DNA of 64,000 bases from the NCBI RefSeq assembly GCF_041360795.1, contig NZ_JBFUPW010000003.1:511556-575555 (forward strand), read 5' to 3'. The stretch's first letter is position 1. Each line of letters opens with the position of its first letter. Made by a program: the position numbers and the translations under genes. The stretch is from Arthrobacter_E sp041360795. GTDB lineage: Bacteria; Actinomycetota; Actinomycetes; Actinomycetales; Micrococcaceae. The notes under the pieces are model-generated. The model made no database searches and was not told the DNA's origin. It saw only the letters and a list, made by a program, of their open reading frames with translations. This document shows, piece after piece, positions 45,715-54,303 of the stretch.

Positions 45715-45920
45715 GATTCTCCTGCTCGGGTGAGGTGCGATGGCTGTCCGCATACTATACCGAGCAGTCCAGTTTGCGGAAGGGTCACCACCGGGCAGGG
45801 GCGGGGTGCCGACGACTGGCCGCGGGTGCAGAATGGCGGAAGGGCTGGATGCCGGTTCGGGTGTCCTGGCAGGGATCGGCTGCTCCGTGGGCGACCCGGC
45901 CCCGCGGCAAGGAGGCAGGC

Positions 45921-46670
45921 ATGAGGATTGCCATCGCAGGAGGCAGTGGCACCGTGGGCGAGCGTGTCACGCGGGCCGTCCGGAAGCGGGGGCACGAGGC
46001 GGTGGTGCTGTCGCGCGCGTCCGGCGTGGACGTCCGTGACTCCGGGGCTGTCCGCCGGGCGCTGGAGGGGGCGGACGCCGTCGTCGACGTGCTGAACATC
46101 AGCACTCTGAATGTCGACCGCGCCACCGAGTTCTTCACCGCCGCCACCGCGACCCTGCTGGACGCGGAGAAGGTGGCAGGCGTCGGGCATCATGTGGCGC
46201 TGTCGATCGTCGGTGTGGACCGTGCGCCGCACGGTTACTACGCGGCCAAGCTGGCCCAGGAGCGCCTGGTGGAGTCCGGCGACGTCCCGTGGAGCATCCA
46301 GCGTGCCACGCAGTTCCACGACTTCGCCCGGCAGATGTACGACGGCGCGCGGCTGGGTCCGCTGCACCTGGCGCCCCGCGGGCGGGTCCAGCCGGTCAGC
46401 GTCGAGGAGGTCGCGGACCGTCTGGTGGAGGTCGTCGAAGGCGGTCCCGCCGGACGGGTGGCCGACCTCGCCGGACCGCAGGAGGAGAGTCTGGAGCGGA
46501 TGGTGCGGGCCTATGCACGTGCACAGGGGGCGGGTGGCTGGGTCCCCGCGATCTCCTTGCCCGGTGGACTCGGCCGGGCACAACGGGACGGGTCGCTGCT
46601 GCCCGGCCCCGGCGCGATCCTTGGCCGGCAGACGTTCGACGCGTGGCTGAGCGGGCCGGATCGGGATTGA
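45921..46670 (+). CDS. NAD(P)-binding atypical SDR (NmrA-like)
   Basis: A 249-residue Rossmann protein: MRIAIAGGSGTVGERVTRAV gives the dinucleotide loop, followed by a short VxLSR strand, HHVALSIVGVDRAPHGYYAAKLAQERLV with a YxxxK-like tyrosine and lysine, as in the atypical SDRs that include NmrA and quinone/epimerase-like proteins. AAGGAGG precedes ATG 45921. Reaction unknown. It is divergent from the cupin gene. Confidence 0.83.
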   Translation: MRIAIAGGSGTVGERVTRAVRKRGHEAVVLSRASGVDVRDSGAVRRALEGADAVVDVLNISTLNVDRATEFFTAATATLLDAEKVAGVGHHVALSIVGVDRAPHGYYAAKLAQERLVESGDVPWSIQRATQFHDFARQMYDGARLGPLHLAPRGRVQPVSVEEVADRLVEVVEGGPAGRVADLAGPQEESLERMVRAYARAQGAGGWVPAISLPGGLGRAQRDGSLLPGPGAILGRQTFDAWLSGPDRD

Positions 46671-46678
46671 TGCCTCGC

Positions 46679-46706
46679 GGAGTATGTGATGGACAACACA
46701 TACTCC
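46679..46706. terminator. dyad after the NAD(P)-binding gene
   Basis: 10-bp arms GGAGTATGTG (46679-46688) and its complement (46697-46706) around an 8-base spacer, 8 bp after the stop. It could be a terminator or a binding site; a second perfect dyad CAACGATCGTTG is at 46747-46758. Confidence 0.55.
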
Positions 46707-46847
46707 TCTCGGGATGTCTGTGCACCGGCGGCGAGTACAGAGATTCCAACGATCGTTGTTCACCTGCACATGGGGAGCCCGTGACCGGTTTTCTAGGCTT
46801 GAAGACAAGCTTTCAGAGAACTAGCAAGACAACGAGGGGTTTCAACG

Positions 46848-47048
46848 ATGAAGCGCATCGCCTTGGTCCATGAACGTGCCGTCTCCACTGCGGAGACCGG
46901 CGCTCACTGCCCGGCCTCGGGCCACTGGTTCCCGGAGGGCGATCCCTCCAAGGAGCAGTTCATCCCTGAGGGGCACGTGCTTCCCATGGTGGACGGGCGT
47001 CCCGCCGTGTGGGTGCGGCGGTCGAGCCGTGCCGCCCAGATGGCCTGA
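46848..47048 (+). CDS. small hypothetical protein (66 residues)
   Basis: MKRIALVHERAVSTAETGAHC..., one Cys, several His, hydrophilic, without a membrane helix. ACGAGGGG precedes the ATG, codon use is typical, and a 15-bp terminator lies 48 bp after the stop, which supports a real transcription unit. No family recognised. Two upstream dyads (46679-46706 and 46747-46758) suggest regulation. Confidence 0.62.
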   Translation: MKRIALVHERAVSTAETGAHCPASGHWFPEGDPSKEQFIPEGHVLPMVDGRPAVWVRRSSRAAQMA

Positions 47049-47096
47049 CGCCGGAAAGCGCGAGGGGATTCCCTCCGCATCGCCCGATGCGCCTGA

Positions 47097-47131
47097 AGGA
47101 TGCCGCCGGACCGAGAGTCCGGCGGCATCCT
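47097..47131. terminator. terminator after the 66-residue gene
   Basis: 15-bp perfect stem (47097-47111 with 47117-47131) and a CGAGA loop, also 27 bp from the stop of the convergent MHS gene. Confidence 0.82.
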
Positions 47132-47157
47132 GCATTTCTCGGAGGTTCCACGGGAGT

Positions 47158-48501
47158 TCAGTTCCGCGGCGCGTCCAGATCGCTCAGCTTGAGTTCCTTC
47201 GTCTCTTTGGCGCAGGCCACCGCGATGATCGAGATGACTCCCATGAGCGCCAGGTAGAGGCCGATCGCCAGCCCGCTGCCGAAGGCCTGGTACAGCGCCA
47301 GGGCGACGATCGGGGAGAGCGAGCCCGCCACGAGGGAGGCCAGGTTGTAGGCGATCGACGTTCCTGAGTAGCGCACCGACGTCGGGAAGAGCTCGGAGAA
47401 GAAGGCGCCGATCACCGAGCTGTAGGCGGCGAAGATCAGGAGGCCGCCCACGGCCGCCAGGATGATCATCCCGGGATTCCTGGTGTCCAGCAGGGCGAAG
47501 AAGGCGAAGCCCCAGGCCACCGTGGCGACGGAGGCGGCGATCATGACCGGCTTGCGGCCGATCCGGTCCGCGAGGATCGCGAGCAGCGGGATGGCCACCA
47601 CGGCTACGGCCTGACCGATCATCACGGCGTTCAGGCCGACCTGGCGGTTCAGCTTCAGGATCTCCGTGACGTAGGTGATGATGAACAGCGAGTAGATGTA
47701 GAAGCCGGCGTTCTCGCCCATCCGGCTGCCCGCCGCGATGAGGATCTCCCGCCAGTGCTTGCGGAAGACGGTGAAGACCGGCTGCTTGGCCGCCGCGCCG
47801 TGCTGCGCCTCGGCCTGCGCCTGCGACGCCTTGAAGAGCGGCGTCTCCTGGACATACAGCCGCAGGATGAGGCCGATGATCACGAGCACGGCGGACATGC
47901 CGAAGGCGATGCGCCAGCCCCAGGCGAGGAACTCGGCCTGCGGCAGCGTGGCGGAGAGGATCGCCAGGACGCCGGCGGCCAGGAGGTTGCCGAGCGGAGG
48001 GCCGACGTTCGGCCAGGAGGCCCAGAAGGCGCGCCTGGTGCTGTCGTCGCTGTATTCGGAGACGAGAAGCACCGCGCCTCCCCATTCGCCGCCGAGGGCG
48101 AAGCCCTGCACCAGGCGGAGGAAGAGCAGTATCAGGGGAGCCCAGACGCCGATCGAAGCGTAGGGCGGGATGACGGCGATCAGGGCGGTGGCGATGCCCA
48201 TGAGCAGGAGGCTGGCCACCAGGGTGGTCTTGCGGCCGTGCTTGTCGCCGTAGTGGCCGAGGACCAGTGCGCCCAGTGGCCGCGCCACGAAGCCGGCCGC
48301 GAAGGTGCCCATGGCCAGCATGGTGCTCACCACGGGGTCTCCCGTGGGGAAGAACAGCTTGTTGAAGACCAGGGCGGCGGCCGTGCCGTACAGGAAGAAG
48401 TCGTACCACTCGACGGCGGTGCCGGCCAGACTGGAGGCTGCGACCGCCGGGAGGGTGGTGTGTTTGCGCCGCTCCGGGCGCGTGACGGTGGGTGTGCTCA
48501 T
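47158..48501 (-). CDS. MHS-family MFS transporter
   Basis: A 447-residue, 12-helix transporter of the metabolite:H+ symporter type: TAVEWYDFFLYGTAAALVFNKLFF in TM1, the motif GHYGDKHGRKTTL, GFALGGEWGGAVLLVSEY, and LPTSVRYSGTSIAYNLAS. Known members carry organic acids, osmolytes or aromatics. The substrate is unknown. TGTATACA at 48606-48613 upstream may be a GntR-type operator. Confidence 0.88.
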   Translation of the reverse strand: MSTPTVTRPERRKHTTLPAVAASSLAGTAVEWYDFFLYGTAAALVFNKLFFPTGDPVVSTMLAMGTFAAGFVARPLGALVLGHYGDKHGRKTTLVASLLLMGIATALIAVIPPYASIGVWAPLILLFLRLVQGFALGGEWGGAVLLVSEYSDDSTRRAFWASWPNVGPPLGNLLAAGVLAILSATLPQAEFLAWGWRIAFGMSAVLVIIGLILRLYVQETPLFKASQAQAEAQHGAAAKQPVFTVFRKHWREILIAAGSRMGENAGFYIYSLFIITYVTEILKLNRQVGLNAVMIGQAVAVVAIPLLAILADRIGRKPVMIAASVATVAWGFAFFALLDTRNPGMIILAAVGGLLIFAAYSSVIGAFFSELFPTSVRYSGTSIAYNLASLVAGSLSPIVALALYQAFGSGLAIGLYLALMGVISIIAVACAKETKELKLSDLDAPRN

Positions 48502-48677
48502 GTGAACCTCGTTGATGCCGGGGCCGCCGCGTCAGGGTGGCGGAGCCAGGGGTGGAACGGTGATCCCGAGCCGGGAATGTGACCGTACACACACTGTAGA
48601 TTGAGTGTATACAACGTGTCTACGATTTTTCCGAGGTTGCTGAGGCGTGAAGCCGGTGGCGTGGAGCGGGGTGACGC

Positions 48678-48740
48678 CCGCGAGATGACAGTTGGCGCCC
48701 TCACCCGACCCGGGTGAGGGCGCCAACTGTCATCTCGCGG
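48678..48740. repeat. 29-bp perfect inverted repeat after the DUF3100 gene
   Basis: Arms 48678-48706 and 48712-48740 are exact reverse complements with a GACCC loop. It lies 12 bp after the DUF3100 stop, on the far side from the MHS promoter, and is likely the terminator of the DUF3100 operon despite having no T-run. Confidence 0.88.
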
Positions 48741-48752
48741 AGAGGGTGAGGC

Positions 48753-50096
48753 TCAGTGCCAGAACCCCAGGGAGAACTCGGCGATCAGGGTCGCGAACAG
48801 GAACGACGCCGTGATGGCCACGAGGCCCACCGGGACGATCCGCCAGCCGATCTTGCGGAGCAGTCCGATGTCCTTGCCGAGGGACAAGCCCGCGAGCGTC
48901 AGGACGATCGTGGTGATGGACAGGAAGTCCACGCCTCCGACCGTGCTGTGCATGAAGGCGGCCAGCGGAGGGATGAGCGGGCTCGACGCCAGAGCTCCCT
49001 GGGTGGTCAACCAGATGACCGCCTGCACCTTGTTGCGGGTGAGCTTGGCCAGGCCGTAGGCGGCGAGCAGCATGGCGATGATGACCAGGTAGCCCACGAC
49101 CGTCAGGACGTTGAAACCCTTGCCGGCGGCGAGATCCGCCATGGTGGCCGTGACGAGCCCCAGTCCTCCGACGATCGGCAGCGCGACCCGGGAGGGGACG
49201 GCGGTGTGGGCCGTCGCGTCGGCGACCTCGGTGCGGAAGGTGGCGTTGCCGGCGTCGTCAGTGGCGGGAGTGGTGACGGGGGAGGCGGCGACGGCGGCAG
49301 GGGTGCGGGTGAGCAGGCGGTAGACGCGGTCCGCGAGCGGCAGCGCGATGTACATGCCGACGTAGACGCCGAGCAGGCTCGTGATCATGTTGGACACGGC
49401 GGCCATGCCGAGGATGGCCGTCTTGTCGTCCGGGTAGGCGCCGATGATGCTCGCCGCCGAGGCCGCCATCATCGAACCGGACCCCACGCCCGCGCCCATG
49501 GCGAGGGCCAGCGGGTCGAAGATCTTCCAGTTCGCCACGAGGGACGAGATCAGGCTGATGTACACGGCGCCGAACACCGTGCCGAAGACGTACATGGCCA
49601 GCACGCCGCGGTACTCGTCCGAGTTGGGCCCGAAGCGCTCGGAGACCATGGCGAACGCGGGCTCGCGGTCCAGCGAGAACGTGGCGCCCACGGTCGCACG
49701 GCCCATCTTCAGCAGCACCGCCAGCGGCAGCGCCAGCACGATGGTCCCGAGCAGGTGCCCGAGCTCCTGCAGGAGCAGCGCCGGCCCGGCCTTGAGCATG
49801 GTGGGGATGTTCGGCCCGATGTCCACGGACAGGCGGGCGCAGAGCACCAGGACGGCGACGCCGGACAGGGCGGCCGCGAGCCGCTGGTACTTGACGGGCA
49901 GCGGCTTGATCTTCTGGACCGAGATGACGAGCCCCATGAGCAGTCCCCACACCATGGGGAAGATCAGGAGAGCGCCGACGCCGATGCTGACCTTGAGCGG
50001 GCCGATGAGCTGCGCCGTGATGGCGACGGCGAGGGCCATGGCCGCGAGGGGGAGGGCCTTGGTCCGGGTGGTCTGGGGAGAGGTGGTGGTGGTCAT
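48753..50096 (-). CDS. DUF3100 membrane protein, putative transporter
   Basis: A 447-residue multi-spanning protein of the DUF3100 family: about ten helices, with GAGVGSGSMMAASAASIIGAYPDDKTAILGMAAVSNM near residues 200-236 and a polar cytoplasmic loop at about 265-305. The family has no proven function but commonly pairs with M20 peptidases. ATG 50096 overlaps the M20 stop by 4 bp, so they are coupled. Uptake of the peptidase substrate is an inference. Confidence 0.83.
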   Translation of the reverse strand: MTTTTSPQTTRTKALPLAAMALAVAITAQLIGPLKVSIGVGALLIFPMVWGLLMGLVISVQKIKPLPVKYQRLAAALSGVAVLVLCARLSVDIGPNIPTMLKAGPALLLQELGHLLGTIVLALPLAVLLKMGRATVGATFSLDREPAFAMVSERFGPNSDEYRGVLAMYVFGTVFGAVYISLISSLVANWKIFDPLALAMGAGVGSGSMMAASAASIIGAYPDDKTAILGMAAVSNMITSLLGVYVGMYIALPLADRVYRLLTRTPAAVAASPVTTPATDDAGNATFRTEVADATAHTAVPSRVALPIVGGLGLVTATMADLAAGKGFNVLTVVGYLVIIAMLLAAYGLAKLTRNKVQAVIWLTTQGALASSPLIPPLAAFMHSTVGGVDFLSITTIVLTLAGLSLGKDIGLLRKIGWRIVPVGLVAITASFLFATLIAEFSLGFWH

Positions 50097-51298
50097 GCGA
50101 CGGCCTCAGTGGTGACGGGGTGGTAGGCGGCCGCGGTGAAGCGCGCCTTCTGCTCGGGATCCGATGCCGCGGCGGCCACGGTGGAGGCCATCGCATAGGC
50201 GGCGTCGAACATGGCCTCGTAGGCCTGGGGGGTGTCGGCGGCGGCCGTGAAGCCGGCGGAGTGGATCGGGGAGATCGCCCCGGGGATGGAGAACATGGGG
50301 TGGATGCTGGGGATCACCTGGCTGATGTTGCCCATGTCCGTGGAGCCTCCGCCGGAGGAGTCCTTGGCGGGGGTGACGTCGTGCCCGCGGGAGCCGAACG
50401 CTTCGCTCCAGTGGGCGGAGAGCTGGGGGTCCTGGAACAACGGCTCGTAGAGCGGTTCGATGTCCTCGATGCTCAGATCCGTGCCCGTCGCCAGGGCCGC
50501 GCCCTCGAAGCAGTTCTGCACGCGGGAGACGAGCGATTCGTACTCCGGGAGCGTGAAGGCGCGGCACTCGAAGTCGACGACCGCGTGATCCGGGATGATG
50601 TTGGTGGCCACGCCGGCCTCGCGGACGAAGAGCGCCACCCGGTGGTCGTCGGGAAGCTGCTGGCGCAGGAGGCCGACGGCCACCTGACTCAGCACCGCGC
50701 CGTCGGCGGCGTTGATGCCACGGTGCGGCATCGCGGCGGCGTGTGCGGCCTGGCCGGTGAAGGTGGCGCGGAAGCGTCCGACGGCCTGGGAGCTGGTGCC
50801 GAGCGGATTGGCGGTGCGGCCCTCGGGTCCGGGATGGGCCATGAGCGAGAGCCCGACGCCGTCGAACGCGCCCGCGTCCAGCAGGAGGGACTTGCCGCCC
50901 CCGTGCTCCTCGGCGGGGGTGCCGATCGCCTTGAGGGTGATGCCCAGTTCGTCGACGAGGGGTGCGAGGGCCAGGGCCGCGCCGACGGTGGAACCCGCGA
51001 TCAGGTTGTGGCCGCAGGCGTGGCCGACCTCCGGGAGGCAGTCGTACTCGACGCAGATGGCCACGACGAGGTCGCCGGAGCCGAGGGTGGCGCTGAACGC
51101 GGTGTCGAGGCCGCCCGTGCCCCGTTCGACGTCGAAGCCGGCGCTTTCCAGCACCTTCGTGATGGTGGCGGCGGCCTGGAACTCCTCGAAGGAGAGTTCC
51201 GGATGGGCGTGGATGAATCGGGCCATCTCCAGGACCGCGGGGCGTGCGGCGCTGAGGGCCTGGTCGATTTTTTCGCTGAGGGGGGCTGCGGAAGGCAT
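50093..51298 (-). CDS. M20-family amidohydrolase (AbgB/carboxypeptidase-like)
   Basis: A 401-residue binuclear metal hydrolase. Visible ligands: CGHN in VGHACGHNLIAGS, EEHGGGKS with the catalytic Glu, HPGPEG, and SIHPMFSI near the C-terminus; the dimerisation domain covers FRATFTGQAAHAAAMPHRGINAADGA. The group includes aminobenzoyl-glutamate hydrolases and N-acyl-amino acid amidases. The DUF3100 gene follows with a 4-bp overlap. Confidence 0.88.
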   Translation of the reverse strand: MPSAAPLSEKIDQALSAARPAVLEMARFIHAHPELSFEEFQAAATITKVLESAGFDVERGTGGLDTAFSATLGSGDLVVAICVEYDCLPEVGHACGHNLIAGSTVGAALALAPLVDELGITLKAIGTPAEEHGGGKSLLLDAGAFDGVGLSLMAHPGPEGRTANPLGTSSQAVGRFRATFTGQAAHAAAMPHRGINAADGAVLSQVAVGLLRQQLPDDHRVALFVREAGVATNIIPDHAVVDFECRAFTLPEYESLVSRVQNCFEGAALATGTDLSIEDIEPLYEPLFQDPQLSAHWSEAFGSRGHDVTPAKDSSGGGSTDMGNISQVIPSIHPMFSIPGAISPIHSAGFTAAADTPQAYEAMFDAAYAMASTVAAAASDPEQKARFTAAAYHPVTTEAVA

Positions 51299-51426
51299 GG
51301 TGCTCCTGAGGCAGGGGGTGTGAAAGGACGGCCCGGGGTGTGGGGCAGCGGCCGGAGGCGTAGGCGCGGGACCGGCGGGGATGCGGGGAGGTGCGGGTTG
51401 TGGGAAGGGTGGCGGGCGCGCCGGAC

Positions 51427-52317
51427 TCAGGTGGTGTAGAGGTCCAGGTCCTGCCAGAACTGCGAGGTTCTTTCGATGCCGGCTTTGACGCGCTCAGGTT
51501 CGCGCGCTTCCATGCCGGCGAGCAGGCCGTACGCCACGGATGTCGAGGCGGTGGCCGACTGGAAGGCGTAGACGCCTTCGGACGGGACGAGCAGCAGGTG
51601 GTGGCTCGCCTTGGCAAGATCGGTGGACTTGAGGTCCGTGACGGCCACCACCGTGGCGCCCGCCTGGTGGGCGAGCTGGGCGGCGACCGTGAGGTGCTTG
51701 AGAGGGCGCCACAGGTGGAACACCACCAGGACGCCCCCGGGGCCAAGCGAGCTGACGAGCGAGGCCAGGTGCACTCCGGCGCGGCCTTCGAACGTCACGG
51801 GATAGCCCATGGTCGCGGCCAGGTGGGAGAACACGACGGCGGCGCCCGCGTAGGAGCCCTGCGCGACGACGGCGATGCGGCGCGCGCCGCAGAGGGCGGC
51901 CACGGCGTCGTCGGCGGCCTGGGGGTCCACGCTCTCCATGGCGAGGCGGAGGTTCTCCGCGTCGTGGGCCAGGGAGTCGTGGATGGGCGAGCGGACCTCC
52001 ACGCGGTGCGACAGGGGCGCGGTGTTGGCGATGTGCACGAGGTACCGGGCGCGGAGCTCGCGCTGGAGATCCGGCCAGCCGCGGTAGCCGAGCGCCTGGG
52101 CGGTCCGGACCACGCTGGAGCTGTTGACTCCGGCGCGGTTGGCCACCTCGGTGACGTCGCCGTAGGACGCGAGCTTCGGGTTGACCGTCAGCGCGTCCAC
52201 CACGCGGGCCTGGGCCTTGGTGAGCTTGAGGGGCGGGATGGCGTCGCCGAGCCACTGCTGTCCGACGACGGCGGCGTCCTCGGATTCCGGGGCGCCGGTG
52301 GGCTGGGCTTGAGTCAT
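51427..52317 (-). CDS. MurR/RpiR-family regulator
   Basis: A 296-residue regulator: N-terminal HTH_6 domain (residues 30-95, with ASYGDVTEVANRAGVNSSSVVRTAQALGYRGWPDLQ) and a C-terminal SIS sugar-phosphate-type binding domain (ARRIAVVAQGSYAGAAVVFSHLAATMG onward). ATG 52317 was chosen over an upstream start. It lies 128 bp upstream of the M20 gene on the same strand and probably controls it. Confidence 0.87.
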   Translation of the reverse strand: MTQAQPTGAPESEDAAVVGQQWLGDAIPPLKLTKAQARVVDALTVNPKLASYGDVTEVANRAGVNSSSVVRTAQALGYRGWPDLQRELRARYLVHIANTAPLSHRVEVRSPIHDSLAHDAENLRLAMESVDPQAADDAVAALCGARRIAVVAQGSYAGAAVVFSHLAATMGYPVTFEGRAGVHLASLVSSLGPGGVLVVFHLWRPLKHLTVAAQLAHQAGATVVAVTDLKSTDLAKASHHLLLVPSEGVYAFQSATASTSVAYGLLAGMEAREPERVKAGIERTSQFWQDLDLYTT

Positions 52318-52363
52318 CGCCACCTCCTTCTCGCTTGTGATGCTCGTCTCATTTGCAATTGTA

Positions 52364-52387
52364 TGTGCAGATTGCCATTTCTGCACA
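52364..52387. promoter_or_regulatory. operator-like dyad upstream of the RpiR-type gene
   Basis: TGTGCAGA (52364-52371) and TCTGCACA (52380-52387) with an 8-base spacer, in an A/T-rich patch 47 bp upstream of the regulator start. A further TTTTGCAGAA copy follows at 52391-52400. Confidence 0.55.
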
Positions 52388-52444
52388 AGTTTTTGCAGAA
52401 CTGGGACGAGCGGCTTGTTTCGAAGTGGCGGAGAGCGTCGGGGA

Positions 52445-54199
52445 TCAGGAGCCGGACAGATCGTGCCAGAGCAGCGCGACCGTCAGTGAGGCCCGTGATT
52501 CCGGGTCTTCCAGGGGAAGTCCGAGGAGGCTCTGCAGGCTTTTCACGTGGGCGTACAGGGCCTGGCGGCTCACGTTCCGAGCCTTGGCCAGGGACGTCAT
52601 GTTGCCGCTGTGCGCCAGGTAGTCCCGCAGCAGCTGGAGGGCGTGCGCCTGACCGGTGTCCAGCACGGGCCCGAGTTCCGCCTGGGCGAAGGCCTTCACT
52701 CGGGAGTCGTCGCTGAGGAGGGCGAGGAGGCCGCGGAGCCGGATGTCCGCGAACCGGTAGAAGGGCAAGTGGCGAGAGCCCAGGGTCGCCGCGGTCTCGG
52801 CCACCTGATCGGCGGCATCCAGGCCACGGGCCGCGGCGACCAGAGACCGTTCCGCCGGACCGGCCCCCAGCGTCCAGCGGAAACCCGCCAGCTGGGGCGC
52901 TGCTGCCAGGCGGTGCAGCGCGGAGTCCTCCAGTTCCAGGGCCGCGAGCGGGAGGAGGATCGCCACGGATCCGGCGTGCAGACTCGAGGCGAGCGCCGAC
53001 TGCCGGGTGCTCTGTGCCCAGGCCTGGAGCGCGTCGAGGAAGGCACGCTCGCGGAGCTGCACTTCCGTGGCGTCCGGAGTGTCCACTGGGGACGCCGGTC
53101 CGGACGACCCTGCCCCCGCGGCCCCTGGCCCGGTGCTTGTCCCGCCCGTCCCACCGGCCTCCAGCCGGGCGACCAGCGGCACATACGCAGCGCCCCGGGA
53201 CAGCCCGAGCGCCGTGGCACGCGCCAGCGCCTCCTGTTCGTCGGGTGGTGTGGCCTGACGGAGGTCCTGGATGAGGCCGGAGCGAGCCTGGAAGAGCACC
53301 TCCCGCCGGTCGCGGCCGGCCATCCGGGCCATGGTGAGCGCCTGCCCGGCCCGTTCCAGGACCTGGAAGGCGTCGGCGAAGTCCCTGTCTGGGACGTCCC
53401 TGCCCGGGAAGTCCCCGTCCGGGCGGCCCGAGTCCTCCGGGACGAGCTCTGGCGCGACGAGCCGGCCCCACCGTTGCCCCGTGAGGCCCACCGGCGTCTG
53501 CAGCCAGCGGTCTCCGCCCGTGCCGAACTCCGTCTGGTTGCGGTACCCGACGAATCGGGACCGCTCCGCCCAGCCGTCCAGCAGCCGTGCGGGATCGCGG
53601 TCGCGCGCCGAATAGCTGAGCACCAGGTGGGCCGGGTCCTCGAAGACCACGGGACTGCCCAGGAGTGCTGCGGTGGCGTCCACGATGCCCTTCTCCCCGG
53701 CGTTCTCCAGGCTCAGGGCCGTGAAGACCTCGTGGACGTGACGCGCGCGTTCGAGCCGCCGGACCTGGTGGTCCATCAGGGCGCGGTGGGCCTCCTCGGT
53801 CACCTGGACGAAGCGCACGCGGCGTGTGAGGAGGATCAGCGGGCAGCCCACGGCTCCGGCCGCGGCACGGAGGTGCGCCGCCGCGCGGGTGTCGGGGGCG
53901 CCGTCGTCGTCCACCAGTTCGACCGCGACGGCGGCCGCCCCCGCCGCCTGGTAGCGCTCCAGGAAGGTGCGGGTCAGGTCCGCCGAGTGCCGGAAGGCGA
54001 GGCCGGTGGTGAGCACGAGTTCGCCGCCCTCAAGCAGCGAACTGGCCTCCGCCTCCTCGGCGATGTGCACCCAGCGGACCGGGGCGTCGAGACCGGCCTC
54101 GCCCGCCAGCACCTCCGGGGAACCGGCCCGGAGGGCGTCCAGTCCGAGGGCGTCGCGCACGGTGAGGGGCCGCTGGAAAGGGAACGAAGCCGGGATCAT
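52445..54199 (-). CDS. PucR-family transcriptional regulator
   Basis: A 584-residue protein with an N-terminal PucR domain (residues 10-130: LTVRDALGLDALRAGSPEVLAGEAGLDAPVRWVHIAEEA), a central GAF/GGDEF-like region, and a C-terminal HTH_30 (LRDYLAHSGNMTSLAKARNVSRQALYAHVKSLQSLLG). Members control purine, GABA and beta-alanine use. It is divergent from mmsA with a 104-bp gap. ATG 54199 gives MIPASF. A Gly/Ser/Ala-rich insertion lies near residues 350-380. Confidence 0.88.
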   Translation of the reverse strand: MIPASFPFQRPLTVRDALGLDALRAGSPEVLAGEAGLDAPVRWVHIAEEAEASSLLEGGELVLTTGLAFRHSADLTRTFLERYQAAGAAAVAVELVDDDGAPDTRAAAHLRAAAGAVGCPLILLTRRVRFVQVTEEAHRALMDHQVRRLERARHVHEVFTALSLENAGEKGIVDATAALLGSPVVFEDPAHLVLSYSARDRDPARLLDGWAERSRFVGYRNQTEFGTGGDRWLQTPVGLTGQRWGRLVAPELVPEDSGRPDGDFPGRDVPDRDFADAFQVLERAGQALTMARMAGRDRREVLFQARSGLIQDLRQATPPDEQEALARATALGLSRGAAYVPLVARLEAGGTGGTSTGPGAAGAGSSGPASPVDTPDATEVQLRERAFLDALQAWAQSTRQSALASSLHAGSVAILLPLAALELEDSALHRLAAAPQLAGFRWTLGAGPAERSLVAAARGLDAADQVAETAATLGSRHLPFYRFADIRLRGLLALLSDDSRVKAFAQAELGPVLDTGQAHALQLLRDYLAHSGNMTSLAKARNVSRQALYAHVKSLQSLLGLPLEDPESRASLTVALLWHDLSGS

Positions 54200-54303
54200 G
54201 GACACAGTGTATGGTTTTCCGCTGAATGCGCGACAGTATGTCACGTGTGCAGGGTGATTTCCCGGCGCAGGATGATCCCAGGACATTCCCTGAAAGGACC
54301 ACC

